A stretch of 64,000 nt of DNA from Azoarcus sp. DD4 (lineage in GTDB: Bacteria; Pseudomonadota; Gammaproteobacteria; Burkholderiales; Rhodocyclaceae), in the NCBI RefSeq assembly GCF_006496635.1, contig NZ_CP022958.1:3844001-3908000 (forward strand), in the 5' to 3' direction. Both the position numbers and the translations under genes were made by a program. Shown piece after piece: positions 43,133 to 53,426 of this stretch. A model generated the notes under the pieces. The model made no database searches and was not told the origin of the DNA. It saw only the letters and a list, made by a program, of their open reading frames with translations. Within the stretch, counting starts at the first letter, position 1, and every line of letters starts with the position of its first letter.

Positions 43133-44050
43133 CGACGTCCTCCCGCCAGATGCCCCGGCAGGCTACCACCGCCGACGACCCGGCTGCGCCAGCGGCGCAG
43201 CTCGGCAAAGCGCAGCAGCGCATCGATCAGGTCGTCGCCGGTGGACAGCTCGAGCGCATCCACCCCGGCGTCGGCGAAGGCGGCGCGCAGCCCGGCCTCC
43301 CGCTGTTCCGCCTGCGCGGTGAAACGTTCGCGGAAAACGCGATCGTGGGTATCGACCAGCAGCTGCTCGCCGGTCTCGGCATCTTCGAACACCAGCATGC
43401 CGAGGTCGGGCAAGTCGGTCTCGAGCGGATCGTGCAGCCGCACCGCGACCAGTTCGTGACGCTGCGCAAGCTGCGCCAGCGCGGGCCCCCAGCCCGGCGT
43501 GCTGATGAAATCCGACACCACGAACACCAGCGAGCGCCGCGGCACCGCCTGGCGGGCTGCGCGCAGCAGCTCGCCCAGGTCGGTCTGGCGGCCGGCGCCG
43601 TCTCGCGCCGGGGCCGGCCGCGACAACAGCATGTGCAGCAGATGCAGCACGTGACGGCGGCCGCCGCGCGCCGCCAGTACGCTGTCGACCCGGTCGCCGT
43701 AGCAGATTGCGCCAACGCGGTTGCCGTGGCGGGTGAGCAGGCGCGCCAGCACGGTGACGAAGTCGATCGCGATCGCCTGCTTCTTGGCGCCGGAACCGAA
43801 GTCGAGCGAAGCGCTGAGATCGAGCAGGAACCAGGCGCTGACCTCGCGATCCTCGTTGTACTCGCGCAGATAGGGCGTCTGCAGCCGCGCAGTGACGTTC
43901 CAGTCGATGTGGCGGACGTCGTCGTGGTACTGGTACTCGCGCAGATCGGCGAGATCCAGGCCGAAGCCGCGGAACAACGTGCGGTAGTCGCCCTGCAGCA
44001 GGCCGTCGAGGCGGCGGATCACCCGCCACTCGAGCCGGCGCAGCAGGCGC

Positions 44051-44076
<26 letters not shown>
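43129..44076 (-). CDS. DUF58 family protein
   Basis: A 315-residue DUF58 protein, the usual partner of MoxR ATPases. The signature is seen around residues 48-85: EYQYHDDVRHIDWNVTARLQ followed by LREYNEDREVSAWFLLDLSAS, a VWA-like start. There is no clear membrane segment. It overlaps moxR by 26 bases and the VWA gene by four bases, so the three should be made together. Confidence 0.9.
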
Positions 44077-45073
<997 letters not shown>

Positions 45074-45107
45074 ACGCCCCCCTTGTCGATGGTCTGCAAC
45101 GATGCCG

Positions 45108-46145
45108 CTAGAACGGCGACAGGCCCGCCGCGCCGGCCGCGCTCTCGATCGGAACCGCGAAGCCGATGCCGACGAAGAAGCCTTCGTCGGTCGGGTTGAG
45201 AATGCCGGTGACGATGCCGACCACCTCGCCGTCCATGGTGATCAGCGGCCCGCCGGAACTGCCGGGGTTCACCGCGGCATCGAACTGGATCAGGTCGCGC
45301 AGCGGCATGCGCCCGCCCGGCGTGCGGAACTCGCGGCCCAGCCCGGACACCACGCCCTCGGTCACGGTGAGGCCGACGTCGAAGGGGAAGCCGACCGCCG
45401 CCACCGGCTGGCCGAGCGCAAGATCGCTGCTCGATCGCATCGTCGCGGCGACGAGGTCGTCGGGAATGGTGGCGGCCTGGATCACGGCCAGATCCTGGTC
45501 GGGCCGCGCGCCGACCAGTTCGGCATCGGACTCCAGCCCGTCGGCGAAGGTGACCTTGAGCCGCGGCGCGCCGGCCACCACGTGCAGGCTGGTGAGGATC
45601 ACACCGCGATCGACGATGACCACGCCCGAGCCGATGCTGAGCGCCTCGTCGGCGGCCTTGCCCCTGCCCTTGCCCTTGTGCGCTTCGCCGTAGCCGCGCA
45701 CCCGCACCACCGACGGCGCGATCACGCGGAAGGCATGCGCCGTGGGCGCCGCCAGCGCCTTGCGCTCTATCGTGCGCAGCACCAGCTTCTCGATGTGTTC
45801 GTCGGCCACGACGCGCGGCGCCGGCACCAACCGGTGGTAGGCAAAGAGCGCGAGCAGCAGCGTCAGCAAACCGGCCGCCAGCGTGAGCGCATGCGGATGC
45901 TTGCGCCAGGAACGGCGCAGGCGCGACCCGGCGGTCGGCACAGGGCTGGGCGGCGGCGCTGAACCGGGCGGAGCGCCGGCGGGCGTCGCGGCAGACGCCG
46001 GGCCCGGCGGCGAAGATGGCAGCGGCGGCGCACCGGCTTCCACAGCAGCCGCGACGGTGGCCGTGGCCTCGCGTCCGTCCGCCTCACGCGCGGGACGCCG
46101 CCGCGACGGATCGGAACTGCTGCTGTAGAGCGAAACTCTTCGCAT
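45108..46145 (-). CDS. Membrane-anchored HtrA-like serine protease without PDZ domain
   Basis: A 345-residue protein. The N-terminal 85 residues are basic and then Pro/Ala-rich, followed by a membrane segment (LTLAAGLLTLLLALFAYHRL) and an S1C trypsin-like domain on the far side. The triad can be read as His in LTSLHVVAG, Asp in PDQDLAVIQ and Ser in NPGSSGGPL. The chain ends soon after GIGFAVPIESA with no PDZ domain. ATG 46145 with GGAGGTGCCC is chosen over the longer open frame. It heads the MoxR operon. Confidence 0.88.
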   Translation of the reverse strand: MRRVSLYSSSSDPSRRRPAREADGREATATVAAAVEAGAPPLPSSPPGPASAATPAGAPPGSAPPPSPVPTAGSRLRRSWRKHPHALTLAAGLLTLLLALFAYHRLVPAPRVVADEHIEKLVLRTIERKALAAPTAHAFRVIAPSVVRVRGYGEAHKGKGRGKAADEALSIGSGVVIVDRGVILTSLHVVAGAPRLKVTFADGLESDAELVGARPDQDLAVIQAATIPDDLVAATMRSSSDLALGQPVAAVGFPFDVGLTVTEGVVSGLGREFRTPGGRMPLRDLIQFDAAVNPGSSGGPLITMDGEVVGIVTGILNPTDEGFFVGIGFAVPIESAAGAAGLSPF

Positions 46146-46419
46146 GGGCACCTCCGTCCGGAGAGGGCGACGGCCACAGAATGCCGCGACGCGGCGCGGG
46201 TAACGGGCAATGCCGATGTGACTGCACGCCCTGGCAGAAATTCCATTGTCGGCCATGCCGGCCGATTCCGCTGCAGAAGAATGCAGGCCCTGCATCCGGC
46301 AGCACCGATGCATGATGGCGGTGCTAGAGTGAATCATCGGACCCGCGGCGGCGCGAGGCAAGCACCGGCAGCGGGACAACGCCCGCCGCGCCGCGGCAGA
46401 ACCCGGAGGAGCCAATCCG

Positions 46420-47457
46420 ATGAGCCTGTTGTGGCCCGACATGCTGTGGTTGCTGCTTGCCGCGCCGGCGCTGGTTGCCGGCTACCTGCTGCTGCTCCGG
46501 CGCCGGCGCCACGCGCCGGTACGCTTTGCCAGCCTGGTGCTGGTGAAGCCCGCGCTCGACGACGGCCGCCGCCTGCGCCGCCATCTGCCGGCGCTGTTGC
46601 TGTTGCTGGCAATGATGGCCGCGGCCGTGGCTGTGAGCCGGCCGAGCGCGGTCATCACCCTGCCGTCCGAACAGCGCACCATCATCCTCGCCATCGATGT
46701 GTCGCTCAGCATGAGCGCACCCGATGTACCGCCGGATCGCCTCACCGCTGCCCAGGCCGCCGCGCGCGACTTCATCCGTGCGCAGCCGGCGGACGTTCGC
46801 ATCGGCGTCGTTTCCTTCGCCGGCACGGCCGCGGTGGTGCAGGCGCCGACCGCCAACCGCGAGGATCTGCTCGGCGCCATCGACCGCCTCCAGCTCGCCC
46901 GCCACACCGCAATCGGCAGCGGCATCATCGTCGCGTTGGCAGCGCTGTTCCCGCAGGAAAGCTTCGATCCCGACCCGACCATGCTGAGCAGCGCCACGCT
47001 CGCCGACGCCGCGCGCCAGGGCAAGGACCAACCGCCGCCGGAATCCAGCGCCGCGCCCGGCTCCAACAGCTCGGCTGCGATCATCCTGCTGACCGACGGC
47101 CGCCGCACCAGCGGGCCCGAACCGGTCGACGCGGCAAGAATGGCGGCCGAGCGCGGCATCCGCGTCTTCACGGTCGGCTTCGGTACCGCCGAGGGCGCCA
47201 CCGTGAACAACGAAGGCTGGTCGGTGTTCATGCGCTTCGACGAGGCCACACTGCGCGCGATTGCCGACCTCACCCACGCCAAGTACTTCCACGCCGGCAC
47301 CGCTGCGGAGCTGCAGCAGATCTACCACGAGCTCAATGCCCGCTTCGTGCTCGAACGCAAGGCGACCGAACTCACCGCACTGTGCGCCGCCGCCGCCGCG
47401 CTGCTGGCCGTATTCGCCGCGCTGGCGGCCTTGCTCCGCAGCAACCGCTACGCCTGA
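46420..47457 (+). CDS. VWA-domain membrane protein (BatA-like), copy 2
   Basis: A 345-residue paralogue of the protein at 42110-43132: same layout, with N-terminal segments (MLWLLLAAPALVAGYLLLL; LPALLLLLAMMAAAVAVS), the conserved junction RPSAVITLPSEQ, MIDAS motif DVSLSM, TDGRRTSGPE, and a C-terminal segment. It differs by an insert (about residues 185-215: TMLSSATLADAARQGKDQPP). It is divergent from the protease-MoxR operon across 274 bases and alone on its strand. Confidence 0.88.
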   Translation: MSLLWPDMLWLLLAAPALVAGYLLLLRRRRHAPVRFASLVLVKPALDDGRRLRRHLPALLLLLAMMAAAVAVSRPSAVITLPSEQRTIILAIDVSLSMSAPDVPPDRLTAAQAAARDFIRAQPADVRIGVVSFAGTAAVVQAPTANREDLLGAIDRLQLARHTAIGSGIIVALAALFPQESFDPDPTMLSSATLADAARQGKDQPPPESSAAPGSNSSAAIILLTDGRRTSGPEPVDAARMAAERGIRVFTVGFGTAEGATVNNEGWSVFMRFDEATLRAIADLTHAKYFHAGTAAELQQIYHELNARFVLERKATELTALCAAAAALLAVFAALAALLRSNRYA

Positions 47458-47491
47458 AAGGCCCGTAGGGCGCGGCTCGCAGGCATTTCCA

Positions 47492-47516
47492 GTCTTATAT
47501 CCCTGTCTTATATAAG
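47492..47516. repeat. Direct repeat and palindrome upstream of dctA
   Basis: GTCTTATAT occurs at 47492-47500 and again at 47505-47513 (13-bp period), and the second copy extends into the perfect 10-bp palindrome CTTATATAAG (47507-47516). This AT-rich patch is about 90-115 bases before dctA and probably belongs to its promoter region. Confidence 0.45.
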
Positions 47517-47524
47517 TGTTATCC

Positions 47525-47546
47525 GCAGTGTGGAAGCTCACACTGC
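47525..47546. promoter_or_regulatory. 22-bp inverted repeat in the dctA leader
   Basis: GCAGTGTG (47525-47532), six bases, CACACTGC (47539-47546): a perfect 8-bp inverted repeat, 60 bases before the dctA ATG. It could be an operator or, if transcribed, an RNA hairpin. There is no T run, so it is not a terminator of the preceding gene. Confidence 0.45.
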
Positions 47547-47606
47547 CGGAGGCTCGCCTCGTGCGGAAAAATCGCGCCACTCAGAAAAACATGAGAGGAG
47601 TGAGCC

Positions 47607-48962
47607 ATGTCCAAGAAACCGATCTACCGTTCGCTGTACTTTCAGGTCATCGTCGCCATCGTCATCGGCGTGCTGCTCGGGCACTTCTACCCCGAGACCG
47701 GCGCCGCGATGAAGCCGCTCGGCGACGGCTTCATCAAGCTGATCAAGATGATCATCGCGCCGATCATCTTCTGTACCGTGGTGGTCGGCATCGCCGGCAT
47801 GGAGGACATGAAGAAGGTCGGCAAGACCGGCGGCTACGCCCTGCTCTACTTCGAGATCGTCAGCAGCATCGCGCTGATCGTCGGGCTGGTGATCGTGAAC
47901 GTTGTCCAGCCCGGCGCCGGCATGAACGTCGACCCGAGCACGCTCGACACCAAGGCCATCGCCGCCTATGCCGAACCCGGCAAGATGCAGACCACCACCG
48001 AGTTCCTGCTGCACGTGATCCCGACCACCGTGGTCGATGCCTTCGCCAAGGGCGAGATCCTGCAGGTGCTGCTGTTCTCGGTGATGTTCGGCTTCGCCCT
48101 GCACCGCTTCGGCGGCCGCGGCACGCTGGTGTTCGACTTCATCGAGAAGTTCTCGCACGTGCTGTTCGGCATCGTCGGCTACATCATGAAGGTCGCCCCG
48201 ATCGGCGCCTTCGGCGCGATGGCCTTCACCATCGGCAAGCACGGTGTCGGCTCGCTCGCCCAGCTCGGCATGCTGATGGCCACCTTCTACCTCACCTGCA
48301 TCATCTTCATCTTCGGCGTGCTCGGCACCATCGCCAAGGCGCACGGCTTCTCGGTGTGGAAGCTGATCCGCTACATCAAGGAAGAGCTGCTGATCGTGCT
48401 CGGCACCTCGTCGTCGGAATCGGCGCTGCCGCGCATCATGGCCAAGCTCGAGAACCTCGGCGTGAAGAAATCCACCGTCGGCCTGGTGGTGCCCACCGGC
48501 TACTCCTTCAACCTCGACGGCACCTCGATCTACCTGACGATGGCCGCGGTCTTCATCGCCCAGGCCACCAACACACCGATGGACATCACCCAGCAGATCA
48601 CCCTGCTGCTGGTGCTGCTGCTCACCTCCAAGGGCGCGGCCGGCATCACCGGCAGCGGCTTCATCGTGCTGGCGGCGACGCTGTCGGCGGTGGGCGGCAT
48701 CCCGGTCGCCGGCCTCGCGCTCATCCTCGGCATCGACCGCTTCATGTCGGAAGCGCGCGCGCTCACCAACCTGATCGGCAACAGCGTGGCGACCGTCGTG
48801 GTTGCGAAATGGTGCAATGACCTCGACGAGAAGCAACTGCACGCCCACCTCAACAACGAGACCGCGGAAGAGGCCGACGAGCCGGAAGCCGTGCTCGATG
48901 CACAGGAAGCCCACATGGACGTGCGCCCGGCCACCGTGGTCGCGGCCAAGGCCACCGCCTGA
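47607..48962 (+). CDS. dctA: C4-dicarboxylate:H+/Na+ symporter DctA
   Basis: A 451-residue inner-membrane transporter of the DAACS family importing succinate, fumarate and malate. Typical stretches: YFQVIVAIVIGVLLGHFYPE, GDGFIKLIKMIIAPIIFCTVV, the serine-rich hairpin GTSSSESALPRIM, the signature PTGYSFNLDGTSIY, and the second hairpin SKGAAGITGSGFIVLAATL. ATG 47607 follows GAGAGGAGTG. A terminator follows at 48993-49021. No dctB/dctD pair is adjacent. Confidence 0.96.
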   Translation: MSKKPIYRSLYFQVIVAIVIGVLLGHFYPETGAAMKPLGDGFIKLIKMIIAPIIFCTVVVGIAGMEDMKKVGKTGGYALLYFEIVSSIALIVGLVIVNVVQPGAGMNVDPSTLDTKAIAAYAEPGKMQTTTEFLLHVIPTTVVDAFAKGEILQVLLFSVMFGFALHRFGGRGTLVFDFIEKFSHVLFGIVGYIMKVAPIGAFGAMAFTIGKHGVGSLAQLGMLMATFYLTCIIFIFGVLGTIAKAHGFSVWKLIRYIKEELLIVLGTSSSESALPRIMAKLENLGVKKSTVGLVVPTGYSFNLDGTSIYLTMAAVFIAQATNTPMDITQQITLLLVLLLTSKGAAGITGSGFIVLAATLSAVGGIPVAGLALILGIDRFMSEARALTNLIGNSVATVVVAKWCNDLDEKQLHAHLNNETAEEADEPEAVLDAQEAHMDVRPATVVAAKATA

Positions 48963-48992
48963 GCCTGCCCGCGCGGCAGCAGTCCGACCGAG

Positions 48993-49021
48993 AGCCCCGG
49001 CGCAACCCGCCGGGGCTTTTT
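48993..49021 (+). terminator. Rho-independent terminator of dctA
   Basis: AGCCCCGGCG (48993-49002) pairs with CGCCGGGGCT (49008-49017) and is followed by a T run to 49021. Confidence 0.9.
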
Positions 49022-49039
49022 CATTCCAGACGCCGCGCG

Positions 49040-49954
49040 CTAGGCCCAGGGATCGGCAGCACTGTCGCCACCGAAATGCGCCACCAGATGGTCGATGAAG
49101 AGCCGCAGCTTTACCGGCAGGAAACGGCGGTGCGGATACACAACATGGACGCCGAGCCCGCCGACGTCGTGATCGGGGAACAAGGACACCAGTGCGCCGC
49201 TGCGCAGGTCGTCGCCACACACGAAGGTGGGCAGCCAGCTGATACCGGCGCCGGCGCGGGCACCGCCGAGCAGCGCCTCCGAGCTGGTCGACAGCAGGCG
49301 GCTCTTCACCTTCACCGTCGTCATGCTGCCGTCGCGCCGGAAGCACCAGTCGTCGCGCGCCGCCGGCACGGCAAAGCAAAGGCAATCGCGCTCCGCCAGC
49401 GCCGCCGGCTCCGCCGGATGCCCCTGCCCGGCGAGATAGCCCGGACTCGCCACCACGTGCATGCGCGACACCGCCAGGCGGCGGGCGACCAGCGCCGGAT
49501 CGGGTGCGTTGGTCACTCGGATGGCGAGGTCGTAGCCTTCGTCCACCACATCGACCAGGCGGTTGGAGAGGTCCAGCATCACCGCCAGTTCGGGATGCTG
49601 CTGCATGAAGCCCACCACCGGGCCGACCAGATGCCTGTTGCCGAACTCCACCGGCGCGGTGACCCGCAGCGTGCCGCGCGGCCGCACGGTGACGGCACTT
49701 ACCGCCGCGTCCGCCTCCTCCAGCCCCTGCAGCAGCTCGATGCAGCGCTCGTAATAGAGCTGGCCGGCCTCGGTCGGCCGCACCATCCGGGTGGTGCGCT
49801 GCAAAAGACGCGCGCCCAGTCTCTCCTCCAGGCTGACGACATGACGGGTGACCATCGCCGGCGAGATCGCCAGCCGGCGCGCCGCCGCTGCAAAGCTGCC
49901 CAGTTCCACCACGCGGGCAAACGCCCGCATGCTCTCCAGCGTATCCAGCGCCAT
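49040..49954 (-). CDS. LysR-family transcriptional regulator
   Basis: A 304-residue LTTR. N-terminal winged helix: MRAFARVVELGSFAAAARRLAISPAMVTRHV (about residues 9-39), then RLLQRTTRMVRPTEAG. The C-terminal effector domain starts at LRVTAPVEFGNRHL and resembles the CrgA/AaeR-like subgroup. It is divergent from the small YdhR-like gene (126-base gap), which is its likely target. Confidence 0.92.
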   Translation of the reverse strand: MALDTLESMRAFARVVELGSFAAAARRLAISPAMVTRHVVSLEERLGARLLQRTTRMVRPTEAGQLYYERCIELLQGLEEADAAVSAVTVRPRGTLRVTAPVEFGNRHLVGPVVGFMQQHPELAVMLDLSNRLVDVVDEGYDLAIRVTNAPDPALVARRLAVSRMHVVASPGYLAGQGHPAEPAALAERDCLCFAVPAARDDWCFRRDGSMTTVKVKSRLLSTSSEALLGGARAGAGISWLPTFVCGDDLRSGALVSLFPDHDVGGLGVHVVYPHRRFLPVKLRLFIDHLVAHFGGDSAADPWA

Positions 49955-50080
49955 CGCCGCGACCTCGCATTATTTCTTCACAGTGAGGAATGCATTTCCC
50001 CGCAGGCCGATTCTAAGCGAGGGACGATGCGCCTAACATGCCATCGGACTGACACCTCATCCCTTGCCCGGAGACGCCCG

Positions 50081-50386
50081 ATGAGCGCCACCCTGTTGCA
50101 GATCGACTTCCCCTTTGCCGGCCCCTGGGGCGCAGACCTTGCCGCCGCCTGCGACGGTCTTGCCCGCGACATCGCCGCCGAACCCGGTCTGCGCTGGAAG
50201 CTGTGGACCGAGAACCAGGAAGCCGGCCGCGCCGGCGGCATCTACCTGTTCGACGACGAAGCCGCCTGTCTGCGCTATCTCGACAAGCACCGCGCCCGTC
50301 TCGCCGGCTTCGGCGTGACCGACATCGCCGCCCAGGTGTTCGCGGTGAATCCCGCCTTGTCGGCGCTGACCCGCGCCCCGCTCTGA
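50081..50386 (+). CDS. YdhR-like putative monooxygenase
   Basis: A 101-residue protein resembling the YdhR family (dimeric ferredoxin-like alpha/beta barrel): LLQIDFPFAGPWGADLA, then PGLRWKLWTENQEAGRAGGIYLFDDEAACLRYL. These residues match the family pattern for a substrate cavity, but no reaction is proven for the group. ATG 50081 follows GGAG. It is divergent from a LysR gene that probably controls it. Confidence 0.82.
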   Translation: MSATLLQIDFPFAGPWGADLAAACDGLARDIAAEPGLRWKLWTENQEAGRAGGIYLFDDEAACLRYLDKHRARLAGFGVTDIAAQVFAVNPALSALTRAPL

Positions 50387-50480
50387 GCGCTGCGCTCGGC
50401 GCTTACCGGCCACCGCGGGATGCCACTACAATTGCGTCATCCTTCATACAAAGCGGGTGCCGGACTCGATCCGGAAGGCC

Positions 50481-51515
50481 ATGACCAGTCAGGACGCCTT
50501 CTTCGCGGCGGTCTTCGAAGTGAGCCCGGTTGCGATCGCGATCGCGGACGAGCGCGGCCACTACGTGGACGTGAACCCGGCCTACTGCGCGATGTTCGGC
50601 TATCGCCGCGACGAACTGCTGGGGCAGAGCTTCCGCCTCATCCTGCGCCCGGAAGACCGGCACCTCGAGCCGTTGATCCTGCAGATGGCGCTCGACAACG
50701 ACCAGCAGGCCCCGAATGAATGGCAGGTGCTGGCGCGCAGCGGCGCGGTGCTTACGGTACGCTCCAGCTTCCGCACCCTGGTATCGCCGGAAGGCGATTT
50801 CCGCATCGTCACCGCGCTGGCCGATGTCAGCGCGCTCTACCAGACCATAGACCGGCTGCGCGACAGCGAACACCGCCTGCAACTGCTCAACGCCAACCTC
50901 GAGCACCTGGTGGCCGAACGCACCGCCGAACTGGCCACGAGCAACCGCGAGCTGACCGATGCCGTCACCAAGCTCGAAGCCAGCCGCGCCCACATCGAGC
51001 ACCTTGCCCTGCACGATCCGCTCACCGGCCTGCCCAACCGCACCCAGTTGCGGCATGTGCTCGACGAGGTGCTGGCCCTGCCCGGCCAGGCCTTTGCGGT
51101 GCTGTTCATCGATCTGGACGGCTTCAAGCCGATCAACGACACCCACGGCCACGACGCCGGCGATCTCACCCTGATCGCCATCGCCCATCGCCTGCGCGAA
51201 ACCTTGCCGGCCGAGTGCTTCGTCGGGCGGCTGGGCGGTGACGAATTCGTCGCGGTGCTGCCGCAGGCCGACGCCGGCACGGCGCGCGCCATCGGCGAAC
51301 GCCTGATCCAGGCGGTGGCAGAGCCCATCGTGATGGACGACAACGGCCGCGAATGCGGCCTGGGCGCCAGCATCGGCGTCGCCCTCGGGCCCCAGCACGG
51401 CCGCAACCGGCGTGCGCTGCTGACCGCCGCCGACCGCGCGATGTATGCCGCCAAACGCGCCGGCAAGGGGCGCGTGGTCATCGCCGGCGAGGACGCGACC
51501 GCCTCCGCCGCCTGA
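50481..51515 (+). CDS. PAS-GGDEF diguanylate cyclase
   Basis: A 344-residue soluble signalling protein. A PAS domain is at the N-terminus (AVFEVSPVAIAIADERGHYVDVN, GYRRDELLGQSF), then a coiled-coil linker (DSEHRLQLLNANLEHLVAERTAELATSNREL), then a GGDEF domain starting DPLTGLPNRTQL with an intact active site RLGGDEFVAVL, so it should make cyclic di-GMP. An RxxD inhibitory site is not seen at the usual place before GGDEF. ATG 50481 with GGAAGG is preferred to GTG 50457. Confidence 0.88.
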   Translation: MTSQDAFFAAVFEVSPVAIAIADERGHYVDVNPAYCAMFGYRRDELLGQSFRLILRPEDRHLEPLILQMALDNDQQAPNEWQVLARSGAVLTVRSSFRTLVSPEGDFRIVTALADVSALYQTIDRLRDSEHRLQLLNANLEHLVAERTAELATSNRELTDAVTKLEASRAHIEHLALHDPLTGLPNRTQLRHVLDEVLALPGQAFAVLFIDLDGFKPINDTHGHDAGDLTLIAIAHRLRETLPAECFVGRLGGDEFVAVLPQADAGTARAIGERLIQAVAEPIVMDDNGRECGLGASIGVALGPQHGRNRRALLTAADRAMYAAKRAGKGRVVIAGEDATASAA

Positions 51516-51532
51516 ATCGCCGCCTGCCCGCC

Positions 51533-52477
51533 CTATGGGCCGGGCGTGCGGGCCCTTTCCCGCTCCACCCCCTCGCACTCCGCCCACGGCACGGTGGCGA
51601 AGGCCTCCGCCAGGTAGTCCAGCAGCACCCTCACCTTGAGCGACAGGTGTTTGCGCGAGGGGTAGACCGCGTGGATGCCGACGCTGACCCCGGCATAGTC
51701 CGGCAACACCCGTTGCAGACGGCCAGCGGCCAGATCGTCGCCGACCAGAAAGGTCGGCTGCATCACGATGCCCTGTCCCGCCAGCGCCGCCGCCCGGCAG
51801 GTATCGCCGTTGTTGGCGCGGATGCGCGGACGCGTCACCACTTCCTCATCGACCCCGTCCGGCCCGGCAAAACGCCAGACGTCACCGCCATGCGCATAGC
51901 TATAGGCGATCACCGCATGGTCGGCAATATCGGCCAGCCGCGTCGGCGTGCCGTGGCGCGCAAGGTAATCGGGCGAGGCGCACATCACGATGCGGGTGCT
52001 GGCGAGCTGGCGCGACACCAGCGAGGAGTCCTGCAGCCGGGTGATGCGTACCGCCAGGTCGTAGCCTTCGTCGACCAGGTCCACCAGCCGGTCCGACAGG
52101 CTGATGTCCAACTCCAGCCCGGGATAACGCGCCAGGAATTCGCCCCACAGCGGCGCCAGGTAGAGCACCCCGAAGGACAGCGGGGCGTTGATGCGCAGCG
52201 TGCCGAGCGGCTGCCCGGTAACCGCCCCGACCGCGCCATCGGCCTCATCGAGATCGGCCAGCAACTGGCGCGCACGCTCGTAATAGGCGCGGCCGGCCTC
52301 GGTCAGCGACAGCCGGCGGGTGGTTCGCTGCAGCAGGCGGGCACCGAGCCGCGTCTCCAGATCCTGCACGCAGCGCGACACCGCCGCCTTGGAGATGCGC
52401 AGCGCCTCGCCGGCACCGACGAAGCTGCCGGCATCGACCACCGCTACGAAGGCGCTCAATTCACGAAAGCGATCCAT
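51533..52477 (-). CDS. LysR-family transcriptional regulator
   Basis: A 314-residue LTTR: helix-turn-helix in LSAFVAVVDAGSFVGAGEALRISKAAVSRCV, then RLLQRTTRRLSLTEAG; effector domain from LRINAPLSFGVLYL. It is related to the regulator at 49040-49954. It is divergent from the dioxygenase gene; two small palindromes lie in the 124-base gap and are its candidate binding sites. Confidence 0.92.
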   Translation of the reverse strand: MDRFRELSAFVAVVDAGSFVGAGEALRISKAAVSRCVQDLETRLGARLLQRTTRRLSLTEAGRAYYERARQLLADLDEADGAVGAVTGQPLGTLRINAPLSFGVLYLAPLWGEFLARYPGLELDISLSDRLVDLVDEGYDLAVRITRLQDSSLVSRQLASTRIVMCASPDYLARHGTPTRLADIADHAVIAYSYAHGGDVWRFAGPDGVDEEVVTRPRIRANNGDTCRAAALAGQGIVMQPTFLVGDDLAAGRLQRVLPDYAGVSVGIHAVYPSRKHLSLKVRVLLDYLAEAFATVPWAECEGVERERARTPGP

Positions 52478-52498
52478 CCTGGATTGTTCCCATTACAA

Positions 52499-52524
52499 CA
52501 ACAGTCTGTTGATAGACAGCCTGT
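52499..52524. promoter_or_regulatory. Two palindromes between the LysR and dioxygenase genes
   Basis: CAACAG-T-CTGTTG (52499-52511) is a perfect 13-bp palindrome, and ACAG-C-CTGT (52516-52524) repeats its core with the centre 15 bp away. They sit 21 bases from the LysR start, where LTTR recognition sites are usually found. Confidence 0.5.
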
Positions 52525-52601
52525 TTATCACGTAGCGATGCTCCAATAAAGTGCCGACATCAGCATTGGGCAGACTGCCCATGCTTGCAACGGACACCCT
52601 C

Positions 52602-53408
52602 ATGAACGCCACTACGCCCCACCTGCCGACGCTCTTCATCTCGCACGGTTCGCCGATGTTCGCGCTCCAGCCGGGAGAGGCCGGCGCGCAACTGGCGCGG
52701 CTCGGCAGCCGCCTGCCGCGCCCGCGCGCCATCCTGGTGGTATCGCCGCACTGGATGACGCGCAGCCCGGAAGTACTCGCCGGCCGCCAGCCGGACACGG
52801 TGCACGACTTCGGCGGTTTCCCGCGCGAACTCTACACCCTGTCCTACCCTGCGCCGGGCGCCCCCGGCGTCGCCGCCGAAGTGATCGCCCTGCTGGCGGC
52901 CACAGGCATCCCGGCGCAGGCCAACGAGATCGCCGGGCGCGATCACGGCGCCTGGGTGCCGTTGATGCATCTCTACCCGGCGGCCGACATTCCGGTGATC
53001 CAGCTATCGCAGCCGGCGACGCGTTCGCCGCGGATGCTGCTCGAACTCGGCCGCGCGCTGGCGCCGCTGCGCGAGCAGGGCATCCTCGTGATCGGCTCGG
53101 GCAGCATCACCCACAACCTGTACGAGTTCCGCGCGCCGCACGACCCGGCCGACCGCTACGCCAGCGAATTCACCGACTGGATCTGGCAGGCGATCGCCGC
53201 CGGCGACCTCGACGCCCTGCTGGACTACCGCGCCCGTGCGCCGCACGCCGAACGCGCCCATCCGACCGACGAACACCTGCTGCCGCTCTACTTCGCGATA
53301 GGCGCAGCCGGCGGCGACTGGGCGCAGGCAACCCGGCTGCCCGGCGACGTCACCAACGGCATCCTGGCGATGGACAGCTTCGCCTTCGGCGACGCGGCCA
53401 CGGCCTGA
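52602..53408 (+). CDS. DODA-type class III extradiol dioxygenase family protein
   Basis: A 268-residue protein of the 4,5-DOPA dioxygenase/LigB group (YgiD-like). The N-terminus TLFISHGSPMFAL carries one metal histidine; VSPHWMTRS, GRDHGAWVPL and GSGSITHNLYEF supply further conserved histidines. The family opens catechol rings extradiolically or acts as quinone-related enzymes; the natural substrate here is not readable. ATG 52602 matches the family N-terminus; ATG 52581 is an alternative. Cytochrome b561 follows 18 bases downstream. Confidence 0.87.
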   Translation: MNATTPHLPTLFISHGSPMFALQPGEAGAQLARLGSRLPRPRAILVVSPHWMTRSPEVLAGRQPDTVHDFGGFPRELYTLSYPAPGAPGVAAEVIALLAATGIPAQANEIAGRDHGAWVPLMHLYPAADIPVIQLSQPATRSPRMLLELGRALAPLREQGILVIGSGSITHNLYEFRAPHDPADRYASEFTDWIWQAIAAGDLDALLDYRARAPHAERAHPTDEHLLPLYFAIGAAGGDWAQATRLPGDVTNGILAMDSFAFGDAATA

Positions 53409-53426
53409 ACACACAAGGAAAACCCG

